Assembly (NCBI RefSeq): GCF_023159225.1
Contig: NC_063176.1
Span: 11,358,963 to 11,422,962 of the forward strand
Direction: 5' to 3'
DNA: 64,000 nucleotides
From: Perognathus longimembris pacificus
Lineage: Eukaryota; Chordata; Mammalia; Rodentia; Heteromyidae
This document shows positions 10,301 through 20,955 of this stretch, piece by piece. The position numbers and the translations under genes are program-made. Under the pieces are notes generated by a model. The model ran no database searches, was not told the origin of the DNA, and worked only from the letters and a program-made list of their open reading frames with translations. Each line of letters starts with the position of its first letter. Position 1 is the stretch's first letter.

Positions 10301-13300
10301 ACAAGAACAGGAGACTGGGGAAAAGAATGGATGTTTTGGGGCACCAGGGGAATCAAAAGCTCATTCGTCTTCTGATTATCCTGGCCTTGAAAACTAGTAT
10401 TTTATTGAGTTCAGTAGAGGGGGAGGAGTGACTACAAATAAGTGCAGAGACTAAGGTCATGAGATATAATTTGTACACATAGAAATATCGGACTCCCTTA
10501 TCACTAGGAAGCAGTAAGAAGCAATAAAACATTCTACCCATAAAACAGACGTCCATCTTTTCTCCAACCTTAAGCTTTTAGTGTCCAAGTGGGTCTAATT
10601 TAAACACATTTAGGGTAGTAAGTTTCACCTCTGTCAACCTCAAGCATTTGACGGTACTCAGGCTGGGCCCCCAGCATTTGGAGGGCACTTCCAGCTGCCA
10701 TTCCAAGCCCTTAACCCCTCAGGCCTCACAGCTGGGCATCAGAGATGTGCTCACATTCCTGAGTAGCTAGGATGACAGGCAGGAGTAAAAAGCTGAGCTA
10801 ACCACAACTTTTAATTCGTTAGTTGATGGTATTAGGATATGATATCTTTGGAGTTTGAGTAAAGCATGAAAGTTGAGCCATTTTGATGAAACTAGAGATT
10901 CTTCCACCCTTCTTCCATTGAACATTTGAATGGATGGCTTGATCACAGCCACACATCTGGATGGATTATTCATCTAATGTTTTCAGTGAATTGTAATGAA
11001 ATAACCATCCGCATCTGGATGGCTTAAACACGGCCACCCAGAAAGAAGGCTGGGAGCAGACCTTCATCAGATAGTGAATCTATCTGCACATCTATGTGGC
11101 ATCCCCTTGTCCAAGGCTCTAGGAATAAATTTCCATTACTTATAAACAATTCCATCTGTGATACTTTACTGTGGCAGCCAAAAGACATTAAGATATACAT
11201 ATTTTGCAATGCTTTGGTTTAGGCATTATACCTCTTATTTATCAGTTAAAGTAAGAACACCTTTCAGAGTGATGTAGGGATAAATTTATGTAAAATTCCT
11301 TCAGTTCTGAAAGAGGATAATCAGTACAATTGTAAATAAAGTAGCTTATGTTAGGTAAGTTCCTGTGCTATAATTGCAATCTCATTAAATTTTTTTAAAT
11401 AATCACAAATCAAATTTACAGCTTTCTTTTAACATTACACAGATAAAAATCTTGCTGAGTGATGAGTATCATGGCTCTTTAAGTTTCTGCACCTGCTTTG
11501 AAAGGATTGTAAAGGCTCAAATGAAATTCTGTTATGCACTTGAAGTATCTCACCTGTGAAAGACAAAAATGATTCATTAAATGAGAGTCCTTGGAGACTA
11601 CTGTCAAGAATCATTTGCACATAGCTCAGGTGCCTCGGAGAATTTCTAAAGTACAGGGAAATGCTTGATATTTGCAATCTTTTTTTTCAATTTCTATTTT
11701 TATTACTATAGTAATTTTGAGGATCATATTTTTTTCTATTCTATATATGTTTTAGTGAAATCACTATTCTGTGAAGACAATAACTTTAAAATAAAAGCAA
11801 TAAGGCAGTTATAATGAAGATTAAAGAAAAAGATAGAAACAGTTTTCATAGAAATATAACCACCCATGTGATCACTACTTTGAGTGCTTAGAATTCTGAG
11901 TTTCTGAACAAATTATACTTCATCTCAGATATATAGATATAATTTTTATTGCATTCAACACTTTTGATTATTATACTTATCTTCATGTATCTGTTGTCTA
12001 TTTATCCTTTTAATCTAGTTCCTAAATTCTTTTCCAGTTTAGTTTAATCAGACTCTCACATTAACTCTAATTTACATCTGTATGCTTTTTAGCAACTTTC
12101 ATTAATTTATGGAAATTTATTAACACCAAATAATTGAAGGTATAATTATCAGCTCAAAGTCTGCTTTCCCCTAAGGAATACAATTTTCATAATGCTGTGG
12201 AATTTTATTCTCACAGCTTGCTTTGAAGTGTCAATCAGATTCCTAAGAATTATGAGAGAGAATTCCCACTCAGGAAAACTTCCAAGGAGCTATGTGTGCA
12301 CACATAGCTAGTAGCACTTGATAAGCAAACAGCAACATCATAAAGAAGTAAATGATCAACCTTAAAATAGGATTTTTATTGATGTTAGTGAAAATTAATG
12401 TAATGTTTCCAGTAAATTTTAAGTATTTATGTGCATTGAACATGGAAATTACTTAATCAATAATGCCAAAATTAGAGAATAAAAAGGCATCCATCTACTC
12501 TATCTTCATGAACCAAAGATTGCCTGTAGTTCAAGGCAAGGATAGTCATTGTACTACACCGGAAGTCTATATTTATTGAAAATCAAGGAAAAAATATTAA
12601 CCATAGAATGATTCATATGTTGATATGTGTACTTCCCTTTATAATGCGTAAGTGTAATGGGACATGCTCTCAGAAATACATTATTTTTACTTTAAACAGC
12701 AAGAGATTAGAAGCTAACTTGACTGCACAAGGTAGCAAAATACCTATTCATATAGATTATTATATTTATGGGAAAATGTTGCAAAATAATGGCTATCTTA
12801 AAGTTGTGTGAAGAGAAATGTCAAGAGTTCAAGAGATTAAGGTTGATAGGCACCGAGAATTTCCATCTGGTTAGCTGATTTCTTGCAGGGTGACATACTA
12901 TGTGACTTATATTTTAAGGTTTAATGGTTCTCATTTTTTAAGTTATGTGCCTCCCTCTGAACTCTGCATTGAGAACTGACCACATGGTGAACATTAAGGA
13001 AGTCTAAACAATCAGTATGTAGTGTATGACAGCGAGGAATTTACCTGACAAGTTATCTATATATTGAAAAATTTACATAATTCCCTGTAAGAAAAATTCT
13101 GCATTAAAATTTATCTTACCATGAATTTCACTCAGTACCCATAGACACAAACAAATATTAAGTGACATTACATAGTGCCAGTAGTGGTAGCAGGATAAAA
13201 TTGTGATTCTAATAGAACATGCTTACAGTCTCAAATAAGTCACAATGGCAGTCACACATACCAGATATAGTTTGTCATTTTTTTCTTCCCAGAAATTTAA

Positions 13301-13305
13301 CCTTT
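10301..13305. other. Mostly unique sequence, one possible B1 remnant
   Basis: A 3-kb interval with no gene recognised. A short GC-richer patch near 10630-10785 includes TCCTGAGTAGCTAGGATGACAGGC, which looks like a minus-strand B1 fragment. The rest is AT-rich with scattered 60-80 codon frames of no evident meaning. Confidence 0.45.
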
Positions 13306-13310
13306 TCTTT

Positions 13311-13525
13311 GGAATTTGGCCTAGTGCTAAAGTGCTTGCTTCACATACATGAAGCCTTGGGTTTGTTTCCTCAGTACTACATATATAGAAAAAGCCAGAA
13401 GCGGTGCTGTGGCTCAAGAGGTAGAGTGCTAGCCTTAGGGACAGTGAATCTAAGTCCCAGGACTGGCAAAACAAAACAAAACAAAACAAAAAAAAACCCA
13501 AAAAACAAAAAACAATACAAAACAA
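13311..13525 (+). mobile_element. IDL-Geo-type SINE, internally deleted
   Basis: A plus-strand dimer whose ID half begins GGAATTTGGCCTAGTGC. The Geo half lacks about 30 bp in its middle: GCTAGCCTTAGGGACAGTG joins directly. It ends CCCAGGACTGGC and has an AAAAC-repeat tail. No sure target duplication. Confidence 0.85.
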
Positions 13526-13670
13526 AAAACACTTTTTCAGATTTATGTATATACCTACAGAATTTTTTCATTAAAATGTACATTCACTAGGCAATAAAAC
13601 TGTCCTTTGTTATTTTTTAAGAAACTCTTTGTAACTTTTTCAAGTCAAGGTAAAAAGAAACTAATAGTGA

Positions 13671-13897
13671 GCCAGGTGCCGGTGGCTCACAGCTGTGATC
13701 CTAGCTACTCAGGAGACAAAAATCTCAGGATTTCAATTTAAAGCCAATCCAGACAGAAAAGTCCATGAGACTCTTATCTCTACTTAGCCACCAAAAAGGA
13801 ACAAGTGGAGCTGTGAAGGTGGTAGAAAGCCACCCTTGATTGAGAAAGCTAAGGGACAGTGCCCAGGCCACAAGTTCAAGCTCTCATAATGGCTTAA
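13671..13897 (+). mobile_element. B1-Geo-type composite SINE
   Basis: The left half is B1/7SL-like (GCCAGGTGCCGGTGGCTCAC, ATCCTAGCTACTCAGGAG). A linker (AAAGTCCATGAGACTC, TTAGCCACCAAAAAGG) leads to a Geo-like right half (GGGACAGTGCCCAGGCC, AAGTTCAAGCTC). It ends in an A-rich tail. This is one of the clearer copies of the composite family. Confidence 0.8.
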
Positions 13898-14036
13898 TAA
13901 ATAAACAAACCAACAATATTAGAACCCAGATTTACAATGAGCCAATCTATCTTATACCTGTAGTTAACAGGACCTGGAAAAATTAGTTGTAGCTTTCATA
14001 AAAGCAATCTTCAGAAATGGATGTTTAGAAACATTC

Positions 14037-14579
14037 TGTAAGGGATGGCTTTACCTTTAAGACCTGGCTGCTGGCCACTCCCATCTCCTTCCGGGTTCTA
14101 CCGGAAGAGATGCCAAACCAGCCCCACCCTCTCATCTGTGAGCACATGTCTTGTAATGGCGCCAGAGACCCCAGAGGCTCAGTCCTTGGGGGGCAGTGGT
14201 CTCCGCCCATAGAGGAAGTTCCATAACATCACTATGATGGACAGTTCATTAGCCAATCGTTAATACCCAGTTAGTCCCTCCTCTTCCTGCCGCCATTACT
14301 GTTATATAAACCCCTCCCTTGACTAAAACCCTTTGGAAGCTGGTAGACTATTGGACAGCTCCCCCAGAATCTCTGTGTCCAGTGTCTTCTCTTAAACATA
14401 AGGGGGGCTGGGGACGCGGGGGGGGGGGCGGGATTTTGGCAGCCCTATCCCTGCTCAGCTTAGCCCAACAGGGACACGCTCTGCCCTCCTGCTGGCGGGA
14501 GCAGCGCACAGAGCCGAGTGTCCCCCACAATTGGAGGCTTGGTGTCTCCCCAGGGGGGATGTGGAAATGAAGCCCTACA
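14037..14579 (+). repeat. 5' LTR of the ERV
   Basis: Starts TGTAAGGGATGG and ends CTACA. The TATA box TATATAA is at 14303-14309. The probable polyadenylation signal has decayed to ACTAAA; the 3' LTR has AATAAA. A G-rich tract (14401-14430) sits in the R/U5 part. It carries a block absent from the 3' LTR (AGACCCCAGAGGCTCAG). Confidence 0.92.
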
Positions 14580-14582
14580 AAC

Positions 14583-14600
14583 TGGCACCCAATCCCGGGG
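14583..14600 (+). promoter_or_regulatory. Primer-binding site, Lys-tRNA-like
   Basis: TGGCACCCAATCCCGGGG lies 3 bases after the 5' LTR. It starts with the obligatory TGG. Its first half agrees with the known tRNA-Lys1,2 primer site (TGGCGCCCAA) except at one position, while the second half differs at several. Either it has decayed or another tRNA is the primer. Confidence 0.6.
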
Positions 14601-14810
14601 CAGAGGAATGCATGGCCAACGAATTCAGGGCTTAATAACCCCACAGGTGACGCTGAGCAATTAGTGTCCCAGGGGTAGGACAACCCCAGTCACATGGGGT
14701 AATTAAAATCAGCGAGACATACCATGCCCTGGGGGGAGCCTGCTGGCCTTTTCAACCTGGCTGCTAGAGAGAGAAGCTGGTTTCCTGCCGCCCAGGGCAT
14801 GGTTCACACA

Positions 14811-15110
14811 CAAGTCCTGTGACGCGGCGCCAGAAAGAGCGGAGGGGGTCGCGCCCAGAGCAGATGCCGCTGTTCAGGCCGGGACCCCCCTCCCACCCAG
14901 GCTTTCCAGGTCCCGATTTGCGAACGGGTCACGGGGCGGGCGGTGGCGGTGGCTTGTGGACTGCGCTGTTCCCGAGCCACTGGCGTGGAGGGCAGCAGCT
15001 TCACGCACGCGGTTTTAGGGGTGGCCCACCGGCAGCGCTCAGGCCCCCTGTGGCCAGCAGCCTGCAAGGCAGCCTACAAGGGCAGAACAGAAGCTGCAGG
15101 GTTCGTGGTA
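14811..15110 (+). other. CpG-dense ERV leader
   Basis: A GC-rich and CpG-rich block in an otherwise AT-rich window, for example GACGCGGCGCCAG and CACGGGGCGGGCGG. Overlapping frames of 87-139 codons on both strands (14804-15269) follow from the base composition and have no recognisable domains. It sits where a retrovirus keeps its leader and packaging region. Confidence 0.6.
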
Positions 15111-15310
15111 CCAGAGACCGGTTCCCGTTCGCTGCCGCTGCCAGCAGCACGCCTCTCCCTCCCCACAAACAGCCCCAGGCGCCAAATTCCTGGTGGCTGG
15201 GCAGGGCTAGCAGCCTGTCTGCAGTCGGCGGTCTGTGAGCCTGAGTCTGTAAAAGTTTCTGTTAACTAGGAGAGGTTTCTTTTTGTTTTTATCCACTACG
15301 TGGTTCTATT

Positions 15311-15454
15311 ATGGGCAAAATAATATCATTTGCCACTGGAATTCCAGAAAACTTACATGGCCAATTAAAGAACAATTCTAAGTGCGCCCCAAAGCTGGTG
15401 CACACTGTCTGTATGTGTATGTCTGTCTGTCTATGTCTGTTTGGTAAAACTTAA
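15311..15454 (+). pseudogene. Possible remnant of ERV gag start
   Basis: A 47-codon frame begins ATGGGC, which would place a glycine at position 2 as in myristoylated Gag proteins. It runs into a simple TGTCTG repeat and stops. The location after the leader fits a Gag start, but no Gag domain follows. This could equally be chance. Confidence 0.25.
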
Positions 15455-15862
15455 AAACAAAACAAAAATAAGTTTTAAACCCAAACTGGTCATGTTTGGG
15501 TACAAGCAAATGTGTCTAAGATATAAAACCAGTGTGTTAAAAGTCAAGTGTACATCTGATCCTGACAATTCTTTGGTATAAATTAAGATTTTACTTTTCC
15601 ATTTTTCTCTCCTGTGCTCTCATAAACTCTTAAGATCGAGGAATCAAAATCATTTTATACAAATGTGACTATTAACCTAAATTTTCCTGACCCAAAATTA
15701 ACGTTTTGCTTCACAGGATACAGGTTAAAAAAATGTGCGCTAGCTGTGTGGATTTTGTGATTAGAAAAAATCCTTTTACCCTGCTTGAACCAGAAGGGCA
15801 TCAGCCTCCAAAAGCCAGAGAATACTCAAAACAACCAACCAGGAAATGCTGGGGGACTTTAT

Positions 15863-15863
15863 T

Positions 15864-15906
<43 letters not shown>

Positions 15907-16104
15907 TTTTTTGCCAGTCCTGGGCCTTGGACTCAGGGCCTGAGCACCGCCCCTGGCTTCTTCCCGCTCAAGGCTAGCACTCTGCCACCTGAGCCACAGC
16001 GCCCCTTCTGGCCGTTTTCCATATATGTGGTGCTGGGGAATCGAACCTAGGGCTTCATGTGTAGGAGGCAAGGCACTCTCGCCATTAGGCCATATTCCCA
16101 GCCC
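15863..16104 (-). mobile_element. IDL-Geo-type SINE nested in the ERV
   Basis: A minus-strand dimer beginning with a (TTTA)n tail (about 15863-15910), then GCCAGTCCTGGGCCTTGG and ending CATATTCCCAGCCC. Target duplication TGCTGGGGGACTTT (15849-15862) versus TGCTGGGGGATTTT (16105-16118), one mismatch. It carries the CTTCCCGCTCAAGG variant shared by a low-divergence subset. Confidence 0.95.
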
Positions 16105-16512
16105 TGCTGGGGGATTTTAAACGTCTTTAACCAGTCTGTGTAGAATTTTGCAGGCAATTTTGCAGGAGGTGTCTCTGAGATCCTACCACAGCCTTACTTG
16201 GATGCAACCCGTCTCTCCTGCTGGCCTGCTAATTTGGGATGGAAGATACAGCCACTGCTAAAGCTGAGACTTTTACATTATCCTGAATCTTTTCCCTCTC
16301 AATTATTATTCATTTGTGCTCTTTTCCACCTGCCGGTAAGATCAAATGGTATGATTTAAATTGATGGCACATAGATCTCATGTTCTCTAAGTGTTACATC
16401 AAAACTTTGGCAAGTATTGTTGGTCAATTCTCAACAAGTTACAGGTAATCTCTACTCCTATTGTTCTCCTGTTGCTTTAATTGGAAATCAAAAGGGCTTT
16501 TATATCTAAGAC

Positions 16513-16711
16513 TCCTTGGAATACAGTTCAAAGCCAGCCCGGGCAAAAGAAAATCTTTCTAAAACTCCATCTCCCAATTAACCAGCAAAGAGCCAGATTG
16601 AAAGCTTGGCTCAGCAAAATGCTAAAAGCAGCACCATGACTCAAATGGTAGAGCACTAGCCTCGAGCAGAAGTACTCAGGGACAGTGCTCAGGCCCTGAG
16701 TTCAAACCCCA
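16513..16711 (+). mobile_element. B1-Geo-type composite SINE, 5'-truncated, inside the ERV
   Basis: Only the end of the B1-like half remains (CAGTTCAAAGCCAGCCCGGG), with the linker (CTCCATCTCCCAATTAACC) and a full Geo half (AAATGGTAGAGCACTAGCC to GAGTTCAAACCCC). No tail or target duplication is evident. It may have arrived with the ERV or inserted later. Confidence 0.75.
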
Positions 16712-17440
16712 TGAATGCAGATGGGAGCATGCCATCCCATCAACAAGCCCCTGAACTCCTGGGACTTAGCCAGTCCAGGAAACAGGGATATGGAGAGGAG
16801 TAAGAGGAGAATGATGTCTCATCCTAAAAAGAGTAGCCTTGTCTCGCCCTTCCAAAACTAATCAGAGCCAGGAGATCAAAAGGAATAGTTACCTGTCAAT
16901 TTTCCTTTTTTCTGCCAGTTGTATATATGTATATATATTTATTTTACCCTCTGACTGGCTATTCCAAACCGGACCACTAGCACTAAACACTTCCTTCAGT
17001 TATTCCTCCTTCTTTGTAATTGACCACAATTGGGTTTATGCTCCAAATGGAACTTTTCTGGCTTATGCCCAGGGTATGTTCTATGTCATTCATGTTAACT
17101 AGCTATGAGAACGTGTCAGTCTTTTGCTTGATCTTTTCAAAAGTCTCTTAACAGAATAACATCTCTCGCTGAGGTCACCACCTGGGAACTTGCAGTTCAA
17201 GGCCATCATCTTTCTATACTGCTCTACCAAGCTACAGGGGCTGGCCAGAGAGACCATGACACCCATTGGCCCTGATGACCATTCTCTTGGTAATGATGAG
17301 GACTTTTGCTAACCACACTGGATGGTACCAGGCCATATGGCAAATCAGGGGCCCCTGACCACTTCGCCCCCTTTCAGCAGGAAGTAGTTTCAGAAGAAAT
17401 GCCCTTCGCCCACACTCCCAGCCTGGTGCCCTCCTGTGTA
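16712..17440 (+). other. ERV internal region without recognised genes
   Basis: Lies between the nested SINE and the internal polypurine tract. A frame of 87 codons (16839-17102) encodes a hydrophobic stretch followed by N-glycosylation-type sites, loosely envelope-like in composition only. No fusion peptide, cleavage site or transmembrane anchor pattern could be established. Confidence 0.3.
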
Positions 17441-17447
17441 ATTTTTT

Positions 17448-17464
17448 AAAAAACAAAAGGGGGG
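17448..17464 (+). other. Second polypurine-tract-like site in the ERV
   Basis: AAAAAACAAAAGGGGGG preceded by TAATTTTTT. It closely resembles the tract just before the 3' LTR, which is preceded by TAATTT. It sits about 0.8 kb upstream of that LTR. Confidence 0.5.
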
Positions 17465-18240
17465 TACAGCCCCCATGACTAGTTAAGGACAGCTATACTT
17501 ACATTAAATATCTTAAATTTATACAAAAAATTTTAAATATTCCCAAAATAGTGAGGGAAGGAGCATTGCATGTGCCTTTCCAGATTGGGAAAATTAAGCC
17601 CAGAGCACTCGCTCTGGAGAAATGTCTTCTTCTTGTTCTCTCTAGGAAAACAAGGACCGTGCTGGATTTCTTCTACTCTTCCAAGGGAATATGGGGAGCC
17701 TGCCTGCTTACAATAGAGGTAGTGGTAGGAGGCAGCCAGCTTCCCTTCCCTGCTTGCTTTCTAGACTCTTCCTTGAGCGTCTCCCTTGGCGCAATGTTTT
17801 GCTGTGACAATATTGCCCGCAGCCTTGCAGAAAATTGGAATGGAGTATTATTACCTTGTTGTTTCCCTTTTGCCTTTCACCCTGCTGCTGAGTTTAGGGG
17901 CTCACGTTGAAAGAAGATAGGTGTGAGGATTTAGATGCCTTACTTCAATGTTTATGAAAAAAATGTTTTACTAGCTACATGTGTTAAGTTACCAGCTGCT
18001 GTGGACTACCAGAGCCGCCAGAGTTTAAACCTGCTTTTACCTCACCGCCCAGAGGGGAACGATGCCTGCATTATCTTGAATGGTGCCGAAATGGGTTAAG
18101 GACTCCAATTTCTCCAGACTGAGCCAAATCGATGGCCCCTTAACTTACCCCCTTGTGAAAGAGGCACCATATTTATCTTATGTCAACATATGCCTCAAGC
18201 CTACATATGCCATTTGTGTACAGCAACTCCTGCTAATTTA
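17465..18240 (+). other. ERV segment between the two polypurine tracts
   Basis: About 0.8 kb with one 119-codon frame (17551-17910) of no recognisable family. No SINE or L1 sequence is seen. In autonomous betaretroviruses this position can hold env 3' sequence or an accessory frame, but nothing here supports a specific call. Confidence 0.35.
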
Positions 18241-18260
18241 AAAAACAAAAAAGAGGGAGA
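18241..18260 (+). promoter_or_regulatory. 3' polypurine tract of the ERV
   Basis: AAAAACAAAAAAGAGGGAGA directly abuts the 3' LTR start TGTAGGGG. This is the expected plus-strand DNA primer. Confidence 0.85.
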
Positions 18261-18777
18261 TGTAGGGGATGGCTTTACCTTTAAGACCTGGCTGCAAGCC
18301 ACTCCCATCTCCTTCTGGGTTCTACTGGAAGAGATGCCAAACCAGCCTCACCCTCGTGTCTGTGAGCACATGTCTCGTAATGGTGCCGGCATTGGTGGGG
18401 CAGTGGTCTCCGCCCATAGAGGAAGTTCTGTGACATCACTATGATGGACAGTTCATTAGCCAATCATTAATACCCAGTTAGTCCCTCCTCTTCCTGCCGC
18501 CATTACTGTTATATAAACCCCTCCCTTGAATAAAACCCTTTGGAAGCCGGTAGAACATCGGACGACTCCCCTGGAATCTCTGTGTCCAGTGTCTTCTCTT
18601 AAACATAAGGGAGGCTGGGGATGCGCAGGAGTTTCGACAGCCCTATCCCAGCTCAGCCTAGCCCGACTGGGACACGCTCTGCCCTACCACTGGTGGGAGC
18701 AGCGCGCAGAGCCCAGTGTCCCCCACAATTAGAGGCTTGGCGTCTCCCCAGGGGGGACGTGGAAATTAAGCCCGAAA
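18261..18777 (+). repeat. 3' LTR of the ERV
   Basis: Starts TGTAGGGGATGG. TATATAA is at 18510-18516 and AATAAA at 18529-18534. The terminal CA has mutated (ends CCCGAAA). It is followed by the target duplication ACATTC. It is shorter than the 5' LTR because a block after GGTGCC is missing. Confidence 0.92.
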
Positions 18778-18783
18778 ACATTC

Positions 18784-19782
18784 TATAACTTATTGTACTC
18801 CATCTGCTCCTTAGTTGCAGTTCCTGTCACGGGTCGCTTTGGTACATAGCATGGAGGTCAGTCTCTGTGCACAGAGCCTATAACAAACAAGATAGGACAG
18901 ATCTGGTAAGAAAGGGGAAATGATTAAATACATTTAAATAAATATTATCCACTAACATGATCAGAAAAAATAAACTGGCAGCTTAATCAAAAAAGTCTGT
19001 TCAAAATCCATTTCAGTCATTGATTTCAAGTTACTTTATTTCTATTTTGTATTCATTTATTTTATAAGTTTTTCCAAATTGCGTTATGAGAAGGCAACTT
19101 GTATTACAATTTATAGAATTCTTCCTATGCCCTAAAATCTCCTCAGTTTCTGAGTTAGAGAGCAAGAATACACAGACAGACAAAAACAGATATACAAACA
19201 CACAGACACACAGCACACACACTATATGAAGTTTCAGATGGAACATACCACATTTCATCTTAATTTTCTATTAGACATAAAGTACTTCACTGTTTGCTAT
19301 TTCCCTTTAGATTTGTGTGAAAATCTGTGAATTCAATGTCAGTCTTCAATTGTACACCAGTTAATGTTTGTTCTCAGTGTTGTGACTGTATTTTAACCAC
19401 CTCAAGAATGACTGAATTTTGTTTTTCTTCATAATGGTTTCAGCTTAACATTTACAATTGGCTCTGAAATTGAATTATTTCCTCTAACAAACAAGCTGCT
19501 ATTGTGAAAGCAAAGGTAATGTTTTCACTTCTAGTCTTCCAAACAAAGGATCTAAATCAAATTTGTGTGTACTAGGATATGATGACTCTCTTCTGCTTCC
19601 TATTCTGAAAGTGCCACTCAGAAACTCCTTGCTAACACAGAAGGCAGAGCGTTCCTCTCTCAGTACCACTGCCTAAAGACATGGCAAGAATACTGTGATA
19701 ATCCAAGCATTCCCTAATAAGCATAAAAATCTTAACTCTAGACAACTCTGCTACCTCTGTAAAGGAAATACAAAAAGGCATA
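18784..19782. other. Unique sequence, no feature recognised
   Basis: About 1 kb of AT-rich sequence with a short interrupted CA/CAGA patch near 19170-19220. No gene or known repeat seen. Confidence 0.45.
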
Positions 19783-19997
19783 GGGGCTGGGAATATGGCC
19801 TAGTGGTATACATGAAGCCCTGGATTCGATTCCTCAGCACCATATATATAGAAAAAGTGGAAGGAGCACTGTGGCTCAAGTGGTAGAGTGCTAGCCTTGA
19901 GCAAAAAGAAGCCAGGGACAGTGCTCAGCCCCTGAGTTCAAGCCCCAGGACTGGCAAAAAAATAAAAAATATAAAATAAAAACAAGCAAACAAACAA
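19783..19997 (+). mobile_element. IDL-Geo-type SINE, deleted ID half
   Basis: Begins GGGGCTGGGAATATGGCC. The ID half lacks about 20 bp between the A box and GTATACATGAAGCCC. The Geo half is near consensus and is followed by an A-rich tail. Probable target duplication AAAAAGGCATA / AAAAAAGGTATA. Confidence 0.9.
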
Positions 19998-20274
19998 AAA
20001 AGGTATAATAAACCCAAATCATCAAATTCTATTTTGTTTTGAAATGGAGTTGGTGCTTTATATATAGCAATCTGACATGGTTTGAAGAAGTATGAGTTAA
20101 GCTTTTTAAAATTTTAGTCATGTAAATAAAGTATAAAGTGAGTGATTGTTAGAACTTTTTCTCTTCCACTGATAATTGTTCTTATAATTCTATCATAGTT
20201 TAAAGAAATGCATTTTTTTCCTGAGTTGCTGCCACATTATAACTCTGTGCTTCATTTTTCAAGTTTTTATTTGT

Positions 20275-20365
20275 TTCTTTTTGTGAGTACTGGGGATTGT
20301 ACTCAGGCTGTCATGTTTAAAAAGCAGATACTCTAATGCTTAGGTCATATCTGTAGACTCGTTTT
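20275..20365 (-). mobile_element. Old ID-like SINE remnant
   Basis: On the plus strand GAGTACTGGGGATTGTACTCAGG and later ATACTCTAATGCTTAGGTCAT match the complement of an ID monomer (B box, then A box) with many changes. Confidence 0.5.
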
Positions 20366-20767
20366 GTGTTGGTTATTTGCAAGATAGAATTTGGCCTAGT
20401 GTCCAGGGTTGCAGTCCTCCTCCGTATGTCCTTGTGACTAAGAGGCTAACCATTGAATTTCATATCTCCTAAAAATAGGATGTCTCTAGAAGCAAATGTA
20501 AATATGCAAGTTAATAAAAATGGTACAAATCTATTTTTCATGTCACAAAGAATAAAATGAAAAGGTGATAGGATGTTGAAACCACTAGATAAGAAAATAC
20601 AGTAATTACCCATGTGGGTATATTAGTCATCAGGCAGACTACAGACAAAGCTGAATTTCATGCAGCCTTTCATGACATTTAAAATCACATATTTAAATAC
20701 AATACATGATATGATGCACATAATATGACATTTTATTTTATTTACTCTGTTTATTTATTTTTACGTT

Positions 20768-20955
20768 AGGTTTCAGGGTACTGACAGTTAAACTCTGGGC
20801 CTTCCACTTACTAAGCAAGCCTCTTGAGCCATAGTCCCAGCCTTTGCTGGGTCTCCTTTTGCCTTTGTGGAATCTGAACTTGAGCTATAATTTTCAAACT
20901 ATGCCTCTTGAGTTGCTGGATTACAAATATGTACATCCACATATACCATATATAC
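20768..20955 (-). mobile_element. Old ID-like plus B1-like SINE remnant
   Basis: A complement-ID section (TCTGGGCCTTCC, AAGCAAGCCTCTTGAGCCATAG) ends in CCCAGCC. A B1-like patch follows (CCTCTTGAGTTGCTGGATTAC). Order and orientation suggest an old composite SINE on the minus strand, but it is heavily diverged. Confidence 0.45.

Larger units (their letters stand above)
14037..18777 (+). mobile_element. Complete ERV provirus, class II-like, apparently non-autonomous
   Basis: Two related LTRs (14037-14579 and 18261-18777) bracket 3.7 kb of internal sequence. A perfect 6-bp duplication ACATTC flanks the element (14031-14036 and 18778-18783). A 6-bp duplication and a Lys-tRNA-like primer site both fit class II (betaretrovirus-like) ERVs. 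The internal part is too short for gag-pro-pol-env and shows no recognisable protease, polymerase or envelope motif. It therefore resembles non-autonomous ERVs that rely on relatives for proteins. About 26 differences over roughly 345 aligned LTR bases (hand count) indicate substantial age. Two SINE insertions interrupt it. Confidence 0.88.

Noticed and set aside
10960..11045. Short direct repeat (CATCTGGATGG with CACAGCCAC/CACGGCCAC nearby)
   Set aside because: Only two imperfect short units with no further structure. Too weak to call a repeat array.
14804..15269. Overlapping 87-139 codon frames on both strands
   Set aside because: They occur in the GC-rich ERV leader, where stop codons are rare by composition. 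No domain is recognised on either strand.
16839..17102. 87-codon frame with a hydrophobic stretch, considered as an envelope remnant
   Set aside because: Apart from composition and N-glycosylation-type triplets, nothing specific to Env was seen, so no gene was called.
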